Of a DNA stretch of 64,000 nt, positions 22,061 through 32,840 are shown piece after piece. Source of the DNA: Lepturacanthus savala (Eukaryota; Chordata; Actinopteri; Scombriformes; Trichiuridae); contig CM060472.1 in NCBI GenBank assembly GCA_030544235.1, forward strand, positions 15,621,654 to 15,685,653, written 5' to 3'. Positions within the stretch are counted from its first letter, which is position 1. Each line of letters begins with the position of its first letter. The notes under the pieces were generated by a model. The model searched no databases. It saw only the letters and a program-made list of their open reading frames with translations, and was not told where the DNA came from. The translations under genes were made by a program, and so were the position numbers.

Positions 22061-22434
22061 TGAAAAGGGAACAAATGTAAAAAAAAAAACAAAATTAAAT
22101 CAACAAAATATCATTTTATTACTTAAGAAAAGGGGGAAAGCAATGTGCATACAGTTTTCTAAATAATGTGAAAATACGGCATCTATTGAAACTATTTGAG
22201 GTTTAATTTGACAACAAATTATAGCTTTAACTTTCAATTTAAGCCATTTCCTGTAAGAAAGTTCTAGATGTTTAAATTTGAGGATTGTTTAAGGCGAGGC
22301 TACAGGTGAATATTGCAGACTTTAACTAACAGATATCACCACAAAACCTCCCCAGTGCTAATTTGAATTTCCAGAACAGAAATGTCAACACTGGATTAAG
22401 CAGCTTCTACGTTCTTGTTTCACTTTGTTGACAT
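22061..22434. other. No gene seen
   Basis: A-rich stretch at 22078-22100, otherwise unremarkable. Confidence 0.5.
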
Positions 22435-22915
22435 GTTAGAGTCAAAGGTTTTTACAGAGGGGATATGTCTTACAGTTGAAAAATAAATCTATTTTTGTGA
22501 TTTTTTAAATGATTTTTTAGGAATAAATATGAGGCTATGAATGATATATGAACAGACCCCTCTGTAAAAACCTTCAGAATATAGTTAGGAATAAAAGAGT
22601 GAAGTTTGATGTGTGTAAAAGCTGCTGAGGTAAAGATTTCTAGCTCAGCGTGAGAAAAAAAATCTCATTTTGAGCAAAAAGATGTCAGAAATCAACACCA
22701 GAGGTTGAGAGGTTAGCTTTAAACCCCCGTTTGTACGTTTATAATTGGTTGCTGATACAAAGGATATGACCATATATGGATGTGACAGATTTGTGCGAGA
22801 AAATAAGCCTTACAATGGGAACTCATATGAAACGGAATGGTGATGACAAAGCTGGTGGTGCTGTGTCTGATAAAATCTACAGATACAACATGGATAGAGT
22901 GAAATAAAATAAACA
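22435..22915. repeat. Long dispersed teleost repeat with internal inverted words
   Basis: 'aaaggtttttacagagggg' (about 22445) and 'cccctctgtaaaaacctt' (about 22557) are inverted copies. They are followed by 'cagaatatagttaggaat', 'gaagtttgatgtgtgtaaaa', 'agctgctgaggtaaagattt', 'aaagatgtcagaaatcaaca' and 'aaaatctacagatacaacat'. The phrase order matches a repeat family I recognise from many perciform-type genomes. Class unassigned, probably a non-autonomous DNA element. Confidence 0.6.
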
Positions 22916-23584
22916 TCTATTTGGATTCTGAAGGTTTCTTTCACTAGTCTGAAAGAAGACAATCTCATAATTGATCAGTGTGTGAAAAAAAATAGTTTTT
23001 TATCAATATTACTTAGCACAGAAGATAAAGTATCAGCTGAACGTACACACGTTTTTCCCCCGGAGACGACATTAGTGAGTCACAGTTGGAGCTTTCCTGG
23101 TTAAATCATCAGTACAAAAGATGAATAACTGTGTTAGGAAATATCTGGTTCATTTGAAAAAAAAAAAAAAAGAGTATACACAAATATTTCATGGTAGAAG
23201 TTAACAGTGAATCCCAAGCTTCATTTCAGCAAGAAACAGCCAATCCTCGACGTTAAAATTTGGCACATTTACAAACAGCACAATTAGGGTGTTCAGAAAT
23301 CTGATTTTACAATCTTTAGCGAGACTATATCGCTCAAGAAATTCAATCTTTTTTTTTCTTGCATAGGATCATCTTGTTGCTTTTCCCCTTCCTCAAATAA
23401 CCTTCATATCCATCACAGTAGGTGTTAAAGGACATTTTTATGAAGCGTTCCAGCTGAACATCCAGCGACGGGAACATTTTCCTGCAGACAATTTCATGTT
23501 TTACAGGTCGAATGATAAATCAATCAAGAGAAGCTGCTGCGAAACTCCACCAGAAGACACGCCTCCCTCTTACATGAACCCCTA
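22916..23584. other. No gene seen
   Basis: A poly-A run lies at 23157-23172. Sequence is otherwise AT-rich without recognisable repeats or coding frames. Confidence 0.5.
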
Positions 23585-23781
23585 CACACACACACACACA
23601 CACATGTGCACGCATGCACACACACACACGTTTCTTCTGTAATAAAGCATCAGTTAATAAGAGATGGGTTTTTGTTGGCAGTCAGTCGGAGATGGAGGAA
23701 GACGCTCTGGCTGCCAAATCAGTGTTTTCACAGCCTGAATCACAGCTTACCACTGATACTGGCCCAGGGAGGAGCACGCAT

Positions 23782-23814
<33 letters not shown>

Positions 23815-23993
23815 ACTGAAGGACTGATACATGCATGCAGACACAAAACGATCGCCCCCACACACACACACACACGCACTCGTGCACCACATGTATAATG
23901 ACATTGTGCTTTCACACACAACAGACAGAAAATAGAAACAAACTTGAGCAAATACAGAATACACAAACACACACACACACACACACACACACA
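23585..23993. repeat. CA microsatellite cluster
   Basis: Four CA runs: about 23585-23604, 23783-23812, 23860-23875 and 23966-23993. They are separated by unique sequence that carries 'catgcatgc' words. Long His/Thr and Val/Cys frames through the cluster are artefacts. Confidence 0.9.
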
Positions 23994-24689
23994 GTGTAAA
24001 AGATGAACTGCTACGTATCAGAAAACTAATATTATAGTTTACGTATTTTTTGTATAATTCATTACAGCATTAGGTATGCTGATGCTTGCTAATTCTAATG
24101 GTATTCAGCAAATTATTCTTTTTTGCATTTTCTTGCTTCGGGCAGAGCTCAGGAGGGTTTTGGGGAAGCTAAGCAGGTTCTTCTCCTTCTTCTCCTTCAC
24201 GTTGCAGAACGCAATTCTACATAAACTCTCCGGTCACTTCATGAGCGTGGTAATGGGGGGGAGGGGGCACCTGAGTAGAGAGAAGAATGAAAATTCTGTT
24301 TTTTTTGATGAAGGAATGATTTGGGCCCTCCAGTTAATTGGTGTCATAATTTCATTGTGGTGTAAAGTATACTTATAACACTATGAGAGAATGAACTTTG
24401 TGCCACAGCACTTAATTAGTAATTCTGGGGGGGGGGGTCCCCTCTTGGAGGCACAAAATGGTTTAGCCCACCCACAGACAGCAGCCAGTCATCAATATAA
24501 TCTGATCGGTTGTAGATTAAAACTCTATTAATTTATTAAATCTTGTTCATTTTTAATAATTTTTCTTTTGCTCACGTGCTTCATGCACTGGTATGGATAG
24601 TGGCCCACTGACTTTAAAAGTGTACGGGGCCCAGAATTTGGTGCTACGCCCCTGTTGTGTGTGTTTTGTGTGTTTTATGTGTTTGCAGC
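23994..24689. other. No gene seen
   Basis: Short poly-G runs occur at 24255-24269 and 24427-24437. No supported gene. The 100-codon plus frame at 24076-24378 has no recognisable domain. Confidence 0.45.
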
Positions 24690-25015
24690 GTTTTCTCCTC
24701 TCGGATGCGGATTTACCAAAACCATTTGATATTCGGCCAAGCTTTTTTATAGTATTCGGCTTCGGCTACCAATTTCCATTTCGTTGCATCCCTACTTTTT
24801 GTGCGAGTCCATGTCAAGTCTCAAGTCTTTGGGGGTCTAGTCTTTGGTCATGAGTCCAAGTCAAGTCCTGGTCTTTCCCCAATAATACTATGCTTAAAAA
24901 AAAGGAAAAAAAAAAACAAACTAATGATTGTTCAAAAGTCCTAAAACAGGAATCCAGGTGTAGTCTGAAGTGTGTGTGACTTAAGTCCAAGTCACAAACT
25001 CGAGATGGTGTCTTG
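24690..25015. repeat. Two fused repeat relics: 'ttcggcttcggc' end and 'caagtc' repeat
   Basis: 24695-24802 carries 'tattcggcttcggctacc' and 'tttcgttgcatcccta', the usual terminus of a fish hAT-type element. It is followed at 24803-25015 by repeated 'gagtcca'/'caagtc' words ('catgagtccaagtcaagtcc', 'cttaagtccaagtcac'), another common fish repeat. Both are partial. Confidence 0.5.
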
Positions 25016-25472
25016 TTTTTTTTGCCACACTTTGGGACTTTAATACAGACTGAGCATCATTAAATGCCACAACCTACCTAAATGACCACGTCTGTCCAGA
25101 ATCTGCAGAGAACGTCCTAAATGTAACTGTGGCCCCGAAATATCTGAGAAATATTTGCCCTAGCTCGTAGAATTTGAGTTGAATTTGATTGGGTCGGTAG
25201 TAAAAAGCTGCAGGGTCCAAACCCCCAGTACCAGTGGGGCGTCACTAACAAAGTGTTCGGTTCACGTTCACCTCGAGTTTTAACAAACAAGATCAGAACG
25301 GGACAAAAAGAACAGAAGATCACAACAGAATATGTCTCCGTTAGTGCAGGCAGACACACACACTAAAAAAACAGAACACACACACACACATGCACAAAAT
25401 CAGACAGTTGCACACTTCTTTCTCCCCGCTCTGTCTGTCTAGCCTTATTCTTCAATGCTCACACACATGCGA

Positions 25473-25474
<2 letters not shown>
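25016..25474. other. No gene seen
   Basis: Unremarkable sequence with scattered 'acaca' words near 25355-25390. An 80-codon minus frame at 25117-25359 is not recognised. Confidence 0.45.

Positions 25475-25546
<72 letters not shown>
25475..25546 (+). repeat. (CA)36 microsatellite
   Basis: About 72 bp of uninterrupted CA repeat followed by CT-rich sequence. Confidence 0.97.
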
Positions 25547-25549
<3 letters not shown>

Positions 25550-26489
25550 CCCTCTCTAAACTGTTCACATTGAGTGGAGAAGAACAACAGTTGCCATCAG
25601 AAGGCCTTTTCTCTCTCTCTCGCTCTCTCTTTCTTCCTGTCTCAGTCTACCTCTCTTTCTCTCTCTCTCTCCCTCTCAATCACTCCTCCGGTGCAGTTTG
25701 GGCTGTTTCCATGGCAACGCGCCGAGTCCCATGGTCGCTGGAGGGAGAGAGCGCTACCCCGCTCGTCCTGCCCAAAAAAAAAAAAAAAAAAAAAAGGAAA
25801 AAAAAAATCTGCTAAACACTCCTTCAAACTGTGGACTACAATCTGTGTGTGTGTGTGTGTTATTTTTTCCCAAATGATTGGAGTGGCTACCAAAAAACAC
25901 CAATTTCAGTCTGTCTGCAGTCTTTGTCTTTTTGAGACAAAAACAGATTCTTCTGTGCAGCTTTTGATATTGGTGAATACAGATGATCAATTTATCGTTA
26001 TTCTCATACATTTAATTACCACATTAATTAATTACCAATATAATGAACTGAACAGAGCACTGATTTAATGCTGTTTGACTGATTATAAGTGAAATGCAGC
26101 GACATTTTCATCAGATTTCACATGTTCGTGTCACGTCTGTTTAGATTCAGTTCAATGAAGATTCAGAGAAATCACGAATAAATAAATTTTTTTTTTGCAG
26201 TCTGAAAATGGACACGTTTTTATGACACTTACAGCAAACAGATGTTCAACTAGCCGTAATTTAAAAATTGCCTCCGACAGGAGTTAGGAATCAAAGTGAT
26301 GATGACGTGCCGCTATAGAGGATTTCACGTCTAATAATCAATATTGTAAATGTTAAGTGTCAAATGTGCATTTTCTGGGGAAGAACGAAGAAAGAGGGAA
26401 GAGAGGCTGTTTGTGTAGAGACGTGTCTGCAGATCGTCTGTCGAATATTTATTTTATTTATTATTTTTTTTTTTTATTCGCTGTTCATT
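25547..26489. other. CT-rich, poly-A and GT simple sequence; no gene
   Basis: A (CT)-rich stretch at about 25608-25680, poly-A at 25773-25794, a GT run at 25844-25860 and a poly-T at about 26463-26476. The 164- and 141-codon plus frames crossing this interval are composed of low-complexity residues (Ser/Leu, Lys) and are not credible genes. Confidence 0.7.
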
Positions 26490-27830
26490 CAACAGGCAGC
26501 CTAAGAGGAGGGAGAAAATAATGAAAGAGGGCGGGAGACAAGAAACAGACAGATAGAGTGGAAAGAGGGAGGAGGAGGAGGAGAAAAGAGGGGGAGGGAG
26601 TGAAGCTGAAGATTGATACGGAGGGAAGAAAGACAGGGGAGGAGGAGTGGAAAAGGAGAGAGGGAAGGAGGGAGATGTGAAGAGATAAGGAAAAGGTGGT
26701 GAGGAGGAAAAAAGGATGGAAAGGAAAAGTGGAGAGAAGAAAGGAGGGATAGGACTAGGTAATAAAATAGAGGGAGGAGAAAGGAAGTAGGTGAGGTAGA
26801 GAAAGAGAAGACAAAAAAGATGGAGGGAGGGAGAAGAGGATAAATAGGCAGGTAAGGGAGAAGAGAGAGAGGAGGGGAGTAAGAGGAAAGATGGGAAAAT
26901 GGAGGGAGACAAGAATTGGAGGATTGGGGTTGAAGAAAAGACGAAGGAGAAGTGAAGAAGATGAAGAGAGAAAAGGAGAACAAGAGAGATGCAACGAGAT
27001 AAAAAGAGGGAGGTGAGTAAGAACAAGAGAGGGAGATAAAAGATAAAGAAGAGGACAGGGAAAAGAGAGGATGCAAAAAACAGGAAGGATGGATGAGGAG
27101 GAAATATAGAAGAAAGGCGGGAGAAAAGGATGAAAGAAAGATGGGGAAAGAAGGTGAAAAGGGATGGAGGGAGGAAGAAAAGGATAAATGGAGAGGTACA
27201 GGAGAAGAGAGATGAGGAAATGGAGGAAAAGAAGGAAAAGGAGGGAGAAAAAAGAAAGGGAGGAGGGGAATAAAGGAAAAGAGGAAGGAGAAAAAAGGGA
27301 AGAAAGGGATAGTAAGTGGAGGTGGAAATGGGAATAGGACTGAGAGAAAGAAGAGAAAGGAGGAACTATAAAGAAGCGTGAAAGAGAAAGTAAGAAAGGA
27401 GGAGTGAAAAAGGAGGGAGCGAAATGAAGGATGGTGAGGAAGAAAAGATGGAGAGGTGAGGAAGGAGGAGAGAAGGAGAGAGAGGGAGATGTGTAGAGAT
27501 GAAGAGAGGTGGGAAGGAAAAAAGGAGGATGGACACGGAGGAGAAAAGTAGCAGGTGAAAAGAAAGGCGGAAGAGAAGGAAATGAAAAGAAAATGGAGGT
27601 GAGAGAGAAGAAATGGAGGAGGGGGGTGAAGAAAAGAGGAAGGAGAAGGCAAAGGAGCCAGGAAAGAGGGAGAAGGGAACATGAAGAGAAGAAGATACGG
27701 ATAACGGGGGGGGAAGGCAGAGGAGGAGAAAGAGGAGGAACCTTCAAAAAGAAAAAAGGAGGGAAAAAAAACTGACACAAACAACAGTAAAAAAGGAAGA
27801 AATCACAGACGTGACACAAGGAGGGAAGAA
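26490..27830 (+). repeat. 1.3-kb polypurine domain
   Basis: The plus strand is almost exclusively A and G for more than 1.3 kb, with imperfect GGAGG, GAAAAG and GAGAGA words and no fixed period. The minus strand is open for 427, 354 and 190 codons in three overlapping frames (Ser/Pro/Leu/Phe-rich). Simultaneous openness of three frames shows that composition, not selection on a protein, is responsible. Confidence 0.95.
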
Positions 27831-27834
27831 GAAA

Positions 27835-28020
27835 ATGAACCCACCCTTGCTTCCTGCGTCCTTCTCCGGCTTCCTTCCCTTCCTCTCCTCCTCCTGTCCC
27901 CTTCCATCACTCCCCCTGCTTTTGTCTCATAATCTTCGCCCATTTATCCCTCCCCCCCTCCCCCCTGTCTACTCTTTGATTCTCTTTTCAAAGCCTCCAA
28001 ACTCCTGCGTCCTCCCTGCT
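27835..28020 (+). repeat. Polypyrimidine stretch adjoining the purine domain
   Basis: At about 27835 the plus strand switches from nearly all purine to mostly C and T ('cttccttcccttcctctcc', 'cctccccccctcccccctg'). The two domains are therefore partly complementary head to tail. Confidence 0.8.
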
Positions 28021-28419
28021 GCGTCTGTTTGTTTGTACATCAATAACTTCTGGTGACAAACGGCGGCCTTTTCATCGCTCACATGCCAACCTGAAGCCTG
28101 ACACGCTCACTTTCCAGTTTCTTTTAATTTTTTTTTTTTTTATTTCTGTGTGTGTGTGTGTGTTGAGCGAGTGGTCGCAGGTAGATGTCATATTTCTTTT
28201 CCTGTATAAATATGTATGTCCTCCCCCTTCCTCACAAATATCAGACAGGGAATTTAAAACAAGAAAAACAAAAAAATTGGAGAATATGAAGTGACAAAAG
28301 AATTAATAAATAACTTTGATATGGTGAAACGTTTAAGACAAACCTCCTGGAGGTTTTTTTTTTTTTTGAGATGGTCATAGTGCGCATAGTGTGTGTTTCA
28401 GGAGGTGTGACCTGCCCTG
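28021..28419. other. No gene seen; poly-T and GT runs
   Basis: Poly-T at about 28126-28141, GT at 28147-28162 and poly-T at about 28356-28368. No gene is supported. Confidence 0.6.
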
Positions 28420-28692
28420 GTGTCAGACATCAACCATATGCCGCCGAGTGTCCTTGACCAGACGCCGATGGTCCCAACTGTAGCCGCGTCGTGTCGGAGC
28501 GGAAACAACATAACGCGGCGACAATCGGAACTACTGAAAAGGGAATTCTCGTCCTTGTGCGAGACGCTCAAGACATCTGTTCCACGTGTCGTCTCGGGGG
28601 CGTCTTCGCTTCCTCCACGACGCCGAGAACGTGAAGTTCTCTCTTCTGCAGCAGCTTCGTTAATTATAAAACAGGGGGGAGCTAGACTTTGA
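28420..28692 (+). promoter_or_regulatory. Orphan CpG island overlapping a 90-codon open frame
   Basis: About 25 CpG dinucleotides fall within roughly 210 bp (28435-28645), in otherwise CpG-poor AT-rich DNA. An open frame of 90 codons (28420-28692) covers the island, but its product has no recognisable domain. I see no upstream promoter or downstream splice-donor arrangement that makes an exon convincing. Plausible readings are an unmethylated island of an unannotated transcript, a recent GC-rich insertion, or an exon of an unrecognised gene. Confidence 0.4.
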
Positions 28693-28866
28693 CCAAAATG
28701 GTTGCATATGCAAGTGTTTTTCTTTCTCTTTTTTTTTTGATGGCGTGTGAGGTTATAATTTTATTTTAAGTGTTTTCGTTACCGCTGGAGAGGAAAGGAA
28801 AGAAGATGAGAGGAGATTAAACAACCAGCTGAGGGAGAGTCTGACCAACAAAAAGTGAAAAAAAAA

Positions 28867-29535
28867 CACTGATAAAAAACAGACTAAACACTGACTGAAC
28901 ATTGACTAAAACAGTTAAACAGCAAATAAACACCAACTAAACAAACTGAACACGACTAAACAGAATAAACACTGAACACTGAATAAACACAAACTAAACA
29001 GAGACTAAAACTAAACAGACTAAACACAGTCTAAACATAGACTAAACATAGACTAAACAGACTAAACACAGTCTAAACATAGACTAAACAGATCTAAACA
29101 TAGACTAAACATAGACTAAACAGACTAAACACAGTCTAAACATAGACTAAACATAGACTAAACAAACTAAACACAGTCTAAACATAGACTAAACATAGAC
29201 TAAACAGATTAAACACAGTCTAAACATAGACTAAACATAGACTAAACAGACTAAACACAGTCTAAACATAGACTAAACATAGACTAAACAGTCTAAACAT
29301 AGACTAAACAGACTAAACACAGTCTAAACATAGACTAAACAGTCTAAACATAGACTAAACAGACTAAACACAGTCTAAACATAGACTAAACATAGACTAA
29401 ACAGACTAAACACAGTCTAAACATAGACTAAACATAGACTAAACAGACTAAACACAGACTAAACACATATTAAACATAGACTAAACAGAATAAACACAGA
29501 CTAAACACAGATTAAACACTAACTAATCACATACA
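28867..29535 (+). repeat. TAAACA minisatellite with a 42-bp higher-order unit
   Basis: Some 57 copies of TAAACA lie in about 660 bp. In the central part they are arranged as 11+11+9+11 bp subunits (ctaaacataga, ctaaacataga, ctaaacaga, ctaaacacagt), giving a 42-bp unit. For example, ctaaacacagt-type words start at 29125, 29167, 29209 and 29251. Some units are lengthened or shortened by one or more subunits. The left and right edges are degenerate ('ctgactgaaca', 'aataaacac'). Confidence 0.97.
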
Positions 29536-29800
29536 AATCACTGGCAGCACTTGAGAGGCACTGTCACACTATCTCCACCTAAAAGATCAAATGTGCATCT
29601 GCATAACTACATAAAACTGGCCATGAAGCTGTAAAAAAACAGACGTCATGGCGCGTTCAATTGCACCTCGTAAACTCAGAAATCTGGAATCCGTCGGGCC
29701 AATGAAAGCGGGAAAGTTTCTATTTGTTTTTCCTCATTTTCCTTTGTTGAAAATACATCTGTCATTACTTTCGTGTTCCTTCGCTGCAGCCATTTTCATA
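29536..29800. other. Spacer, no gene seen
   Basis: Short unique sequence between the minisatellite and the MITE. A 69-codon open frame (29648-29857) runs into the MITE and is not credible. Confidence 0.5.
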
Positions 29801-30041
29801 ATCGAATCCAGCGGTGACCAACGCTGCTCCTGGAGAGCTCTGCCCTGCGTGTTTTAGGTGGGCTATCTCCCGACTCTAGCACACCTGATTCTAATCAATA
29901 ACACATTATCTCTCGATAATGCCTCGACAAGCTGCTTAATAAGTTAATAATTAGAATCGGGTGTGTTGGAGCTGGGGAGATAGCTGAAACATGCAGGGCA
30001 GTAGGTCTCCAGGAGCAGGGTTGATCGCCACTGATCTAATC
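29801..30041. mobile_element. hAT-type MITE with 8-bp target-site duplication
   Basis: The element spans 29809-30033 (225 bp). Its ends are inverted: 'cagcggtgacc' with 'ctgctcctggag' at the left, and 'ctccaggagcag' with 'gatcgccactg' at the right. The interior is a near palindrome ('cacacctgattctaat' opposite 'attagaatcgggtgtg'). The flanking 8-mers atcgaatc (29801-29808) and atctaatc (30034-30041) match at 7 of 8 positions. CA...TG ends and 8-bp duplications are the hallmarks of the hAT superfamily. Confidence 0.85.
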
Positions 30042-30239
30042 TATATACATGTTAGATAAAAGAAATTTAAAAAAAAAAAGTGAAACCAAATCATCCACTA
30101 GTTGGTAATATCGCACTCACAAAGGGAAACTCAGTCTAGAGCTCTGTCCAACATGTGTACAATGGTAGTCTTCCATAAGTCTTCCATCTCAATGGAGAGT
30201 AAATAAAAGCAAATCATCTGTATCAATTCCTTCTTGTGT

Positions 30240-30690
30240 GGCGTTTAATGGCTGCTTAGTAAATAAGACATCAGAGATTTGCCATGCTCTCAACATGTTG
30301 AAACAATGTACGAGAAGTAAGCCTTTGACTCCCATGCCCTCCTTAAACTGTACCTTTCAATTCACCCTACAGGCCTTCACTTCCTCTGCGGTTAAAGAGG
30401 CACTTCAAGCGGTGGAGGATAAACTAGACCCTTATTTTTTAAAGCTCTGTGCCCCATTTATTGCTGTAGACATTACATATCTCTTTAATCTCTACATCTC
30501 TGCTGGAGTGTTCCCTCAGGCCTGGAAATCTGCACATGTAGTCCCGCTGCATAAGGATGGTGATAAAAGTGATCTTAATAACCGTCGGACAATTTCCAAA
30601 CTGTCCTGTCATTAGATAATAATCAGCTGAAATCATTCCTCTCAGGAAATTCCGTGTTAAGTCCACGGCCGTCTGGTCAAACAAAACCAG
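30240..30690 (+). pseudogene. LINE reverse transcriptase, N-terminal part (L2/jockey-type), broken
   Basis: The frame reads 'LDPYFLKLCAPFIAVDIT', then 'FPQAWKSAHVVPLHKDGDKS', then 'DLNNRRTISKLSC', and after a frame break 'LKSFLSGNSVLSPRPSG'. This is the fingers region of jockey-superfamily LINE RTs (PLHK.GD...NNYRPIS motif, with Tyr-Arg-Pro decayed to Arg-Arg-Thr). An in-frame stop follows at about 30613. The catalytic half resumes at 31465 after an unrelated insertion. Confidence 0.85.
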
Positions 30691-31060
30691 TCATCTGTGA
30701 CAAAATGGAGAGAGAACTTCAGAAAGTTGTTTCAATTGGGCAAATTGTTATAGTTATTTCAAGTCAGCGAATGCTGGTCATGTTTCTTGTTGTTCGGAGA
30801 CAAAGACAAAGAAACGCATATCACAGGAATGTACCGGAGAGTGGAAAAAGCTACTCGGCCATGTGAGTTAAATACTTGCTATGGTCGAAATTATTCCACA
30901 AACCTGTTTCTATCTTACCTTTAGCTCATTATCTCTTTTTCGAAAGTGTAAGAACTTTTTCTGCAAAACTGCTGTTTTGATCAAACTTTTCTAATGTGAT
31001 ACTTCAAAACTCATCAAAAATAACCATGTTTTGCCACATTTTGTTCATAATTTATATCAT
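30690..31060 (+). repeat. Dispersed repeat inserted within the LINE
   Basis: 'gaatgtaccggagagtggaa', 'gctactcggccatgtgagtt', 'cgaaattattccacaaacc' and 'tctaatgtgatacttcaaaa' mark the same family as 17520-17820. It separates the N-terminal and catalytic halves of the LINE reading frame and must therefore be the younger insertion. Confidence 0.6.
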
Positions 31061-31219
31061 TTGTCATTGAAAACACACTTGTTCACATTAGCTTTTGGCA
31101 GAGGATAGTCAATTTTAATGGGCTTTTATTTCATTTATTTAATTTGATATACTTCTTTTAATTGTGTTTTACATGTTATATGCTCTTATTATTTATGCTG
31201 CTTGCTATTGCTTTTATTG

Positions 31220-31290
31220 TTATGTAAATCACTTTGGTAAGCCACCAGCTTTTTTGAATGTGCTATATAAATAAACCTGACATTGACAAG
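31220..31290 (+). repeat. LINE/SINE 3' tail
   Basis: 'atgtaaatcactttggtaag' then 'gaatgtgctatataaataaa' and 'cctgacattgac' is an L2-type 3' terminus. It lies between the two RT halves, so it belongs to a separate inserted element and not to the host LINE. Confidence 0.65.
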
Positions 31291-31464
31291 ACATTCTCTC
31301 TCTTTTTCATTCTCTCTTTTTTCCACTATTTTACTGTAGGGGTGCTGTTACACATTATATTCCCTGTTACATATTCGTATATCTGTCCAGAAGTTTTTAA
31401 AGATCAATGAATTTTGTCAAAAGCATTGGTGGGGAAAGAGTTAACATGTTACATACTTTATAAC

Positions 31465-31960
31465 TAATTGCAATGTCCGTCTCTATGCTGATGACACAGT
31501 TGTGTTTCGCTTTGTTGATATCAAACATTTAATCAGCCACAAAAACCATACAACAAACCTTTGACAAAGTACAAGATGCACCTTTTTAAATTCTAAATTA
31601 GTCCTAAATGCAAACAAGACCAAATGTGTTTTGATCTAAACTAAGGCCAGAGATGTTGCGGACAACAGTTTGCATTCACTACTCTGAATGGACTCAGTAT
31701 TGAGACAGTCTCGAAGGGCAAATATCTTAGTATCTGGCTGAATAAAAAAAGTTGAGTTTATTCAGACTTCATGTTGACAAACTTGTCAAAAGGCTACAAC
31801 AAAAAATTGGATATTTGTACAGAAATCTATTCTTAATTGGGAGTGGATAAATGTGTTTGGCGTGTTTTCCTTTTGGATTGTGGTGATGTCACCTTCGTTT
31901 TTAAACCCAGTTTCAGTTCATTAAATTCGCTCTTGGAAATTCAATACCAGTGACACTCAA
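31465..31960 (+). pseudogene. LINE reverse transcriptase, catalytic part, broken
   Basis: The translation gives 'NVRLYADDTVVF' (the YADD catalytic box), 'FLNSKLVLNANKTKCVL', a decayed 'KGKYLSIWLN' region (split over frames), 'LVKRLQQKIGYLYRN' and 'VFLLDCGDV'. The order matches the palm and thumb of L2/jockey-type RTs. Multiple stops and shifts make it inactive. Confidence 0.85.
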
Positions 31961-32463
31961 GTACATCTTGAAAACTCCATAAAACAAGAAAACACTGTTC
32001 ACATGCAGAACATGTAAACAGGTCTAATATTAAATAAGACAATACAACAGCTTCAGTTGAAAATGCTTAAAAGAAGAAAATTTGTTTTCGAGCCAAAGCA
32101 CCACTTCATTTCCAAAAAATTATTTTTCTTCTTCTCTGTGTTCAGTGTCAATAAAAAAACTGGCTGAAAATACATCCTGTCACTCTTTCATGCTGCCTGT
32201 TGTGGAGTAAACATCTGTAGTGTGAGGTGAGGGTCACATGACCCACAGTTGTGGCATCAATAGGTAAACTCAATAGCAGGAGAACAGCCCTTCAAAATAA
32301 AAGCGTTGTTCCAGAAAAGTTACTGCTTTTCAAAAGTAAAGCAGCAGCCGGGTGCCAATGCAATAGATCACGACGTAAAGGAAATAGATTTGTGTTGTTG
32401 GAACGGCTGCTGCTTTGGAAAAAAAAAAACAAACGCAAATGAACTCAGTTTATGTATCATTAA
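31961..32463. other. No gene seen
   Basis: Mixed AT-rich sequence after the LINE relic. No tail is visible, so the LINE 3' end is lost or unrecognised. Confidence 0.5.
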
Positions 32464-32840
32464 TGTGTGTGTGTGTGTGTCCCTCCCACTTGTGATAGTA
32501 AAGAGAACAAGTGACATCCCTCCAGCACCCTCCACTACAACACACACACACAAGGAAGAGAGAAAGAGAGAGAGAGAATCTGCAGCCAAGCAGAGAAATA
32601 GTTTGGCTGCACATCCTGTACTGCTTGTTTAAGCTCCACACTGAGAAACACCAAACTCTCTCTCTCTCTCTGTTTCTTTGTCTCACTGTCTCTTTTTCAC
32701 TCTATTTTGTTCCCTTTGTCCCTCTTTCTTTCACACACTTTACTTTCTCAGGCACAGACACGCGCAAGCACACACACACACATACATAATACACACACGC
32801 GCACACACACACACACACATACATACACACACACACTCTC
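32464..32840. repeat. Cluster of GT, GA, CT and CA microsatellites
   Basis: GT at 32465-32480, CA at 32540-32552, GA at 32559-32578, CT at 32656-32672 and CA at about 32770-32838. The open frames here are simple-sequence artefacts. Confidence 0.85.

Noticed and set aside
26501..27819. 427-, 354- and 190-codon open frames on the minus strand
   Set aside because: Three overlapping frames are open at once because the strand is nearly pure pyrimidine. The products are Ser/Pro/Leu/Phe low-complexity sequence with no domain.
28867..29535. CRISPR-like array
   Set aside because: Repeats are contiguous 9-11 bp subunits without spacers in a eukaryotic context; this is a minisatellite.
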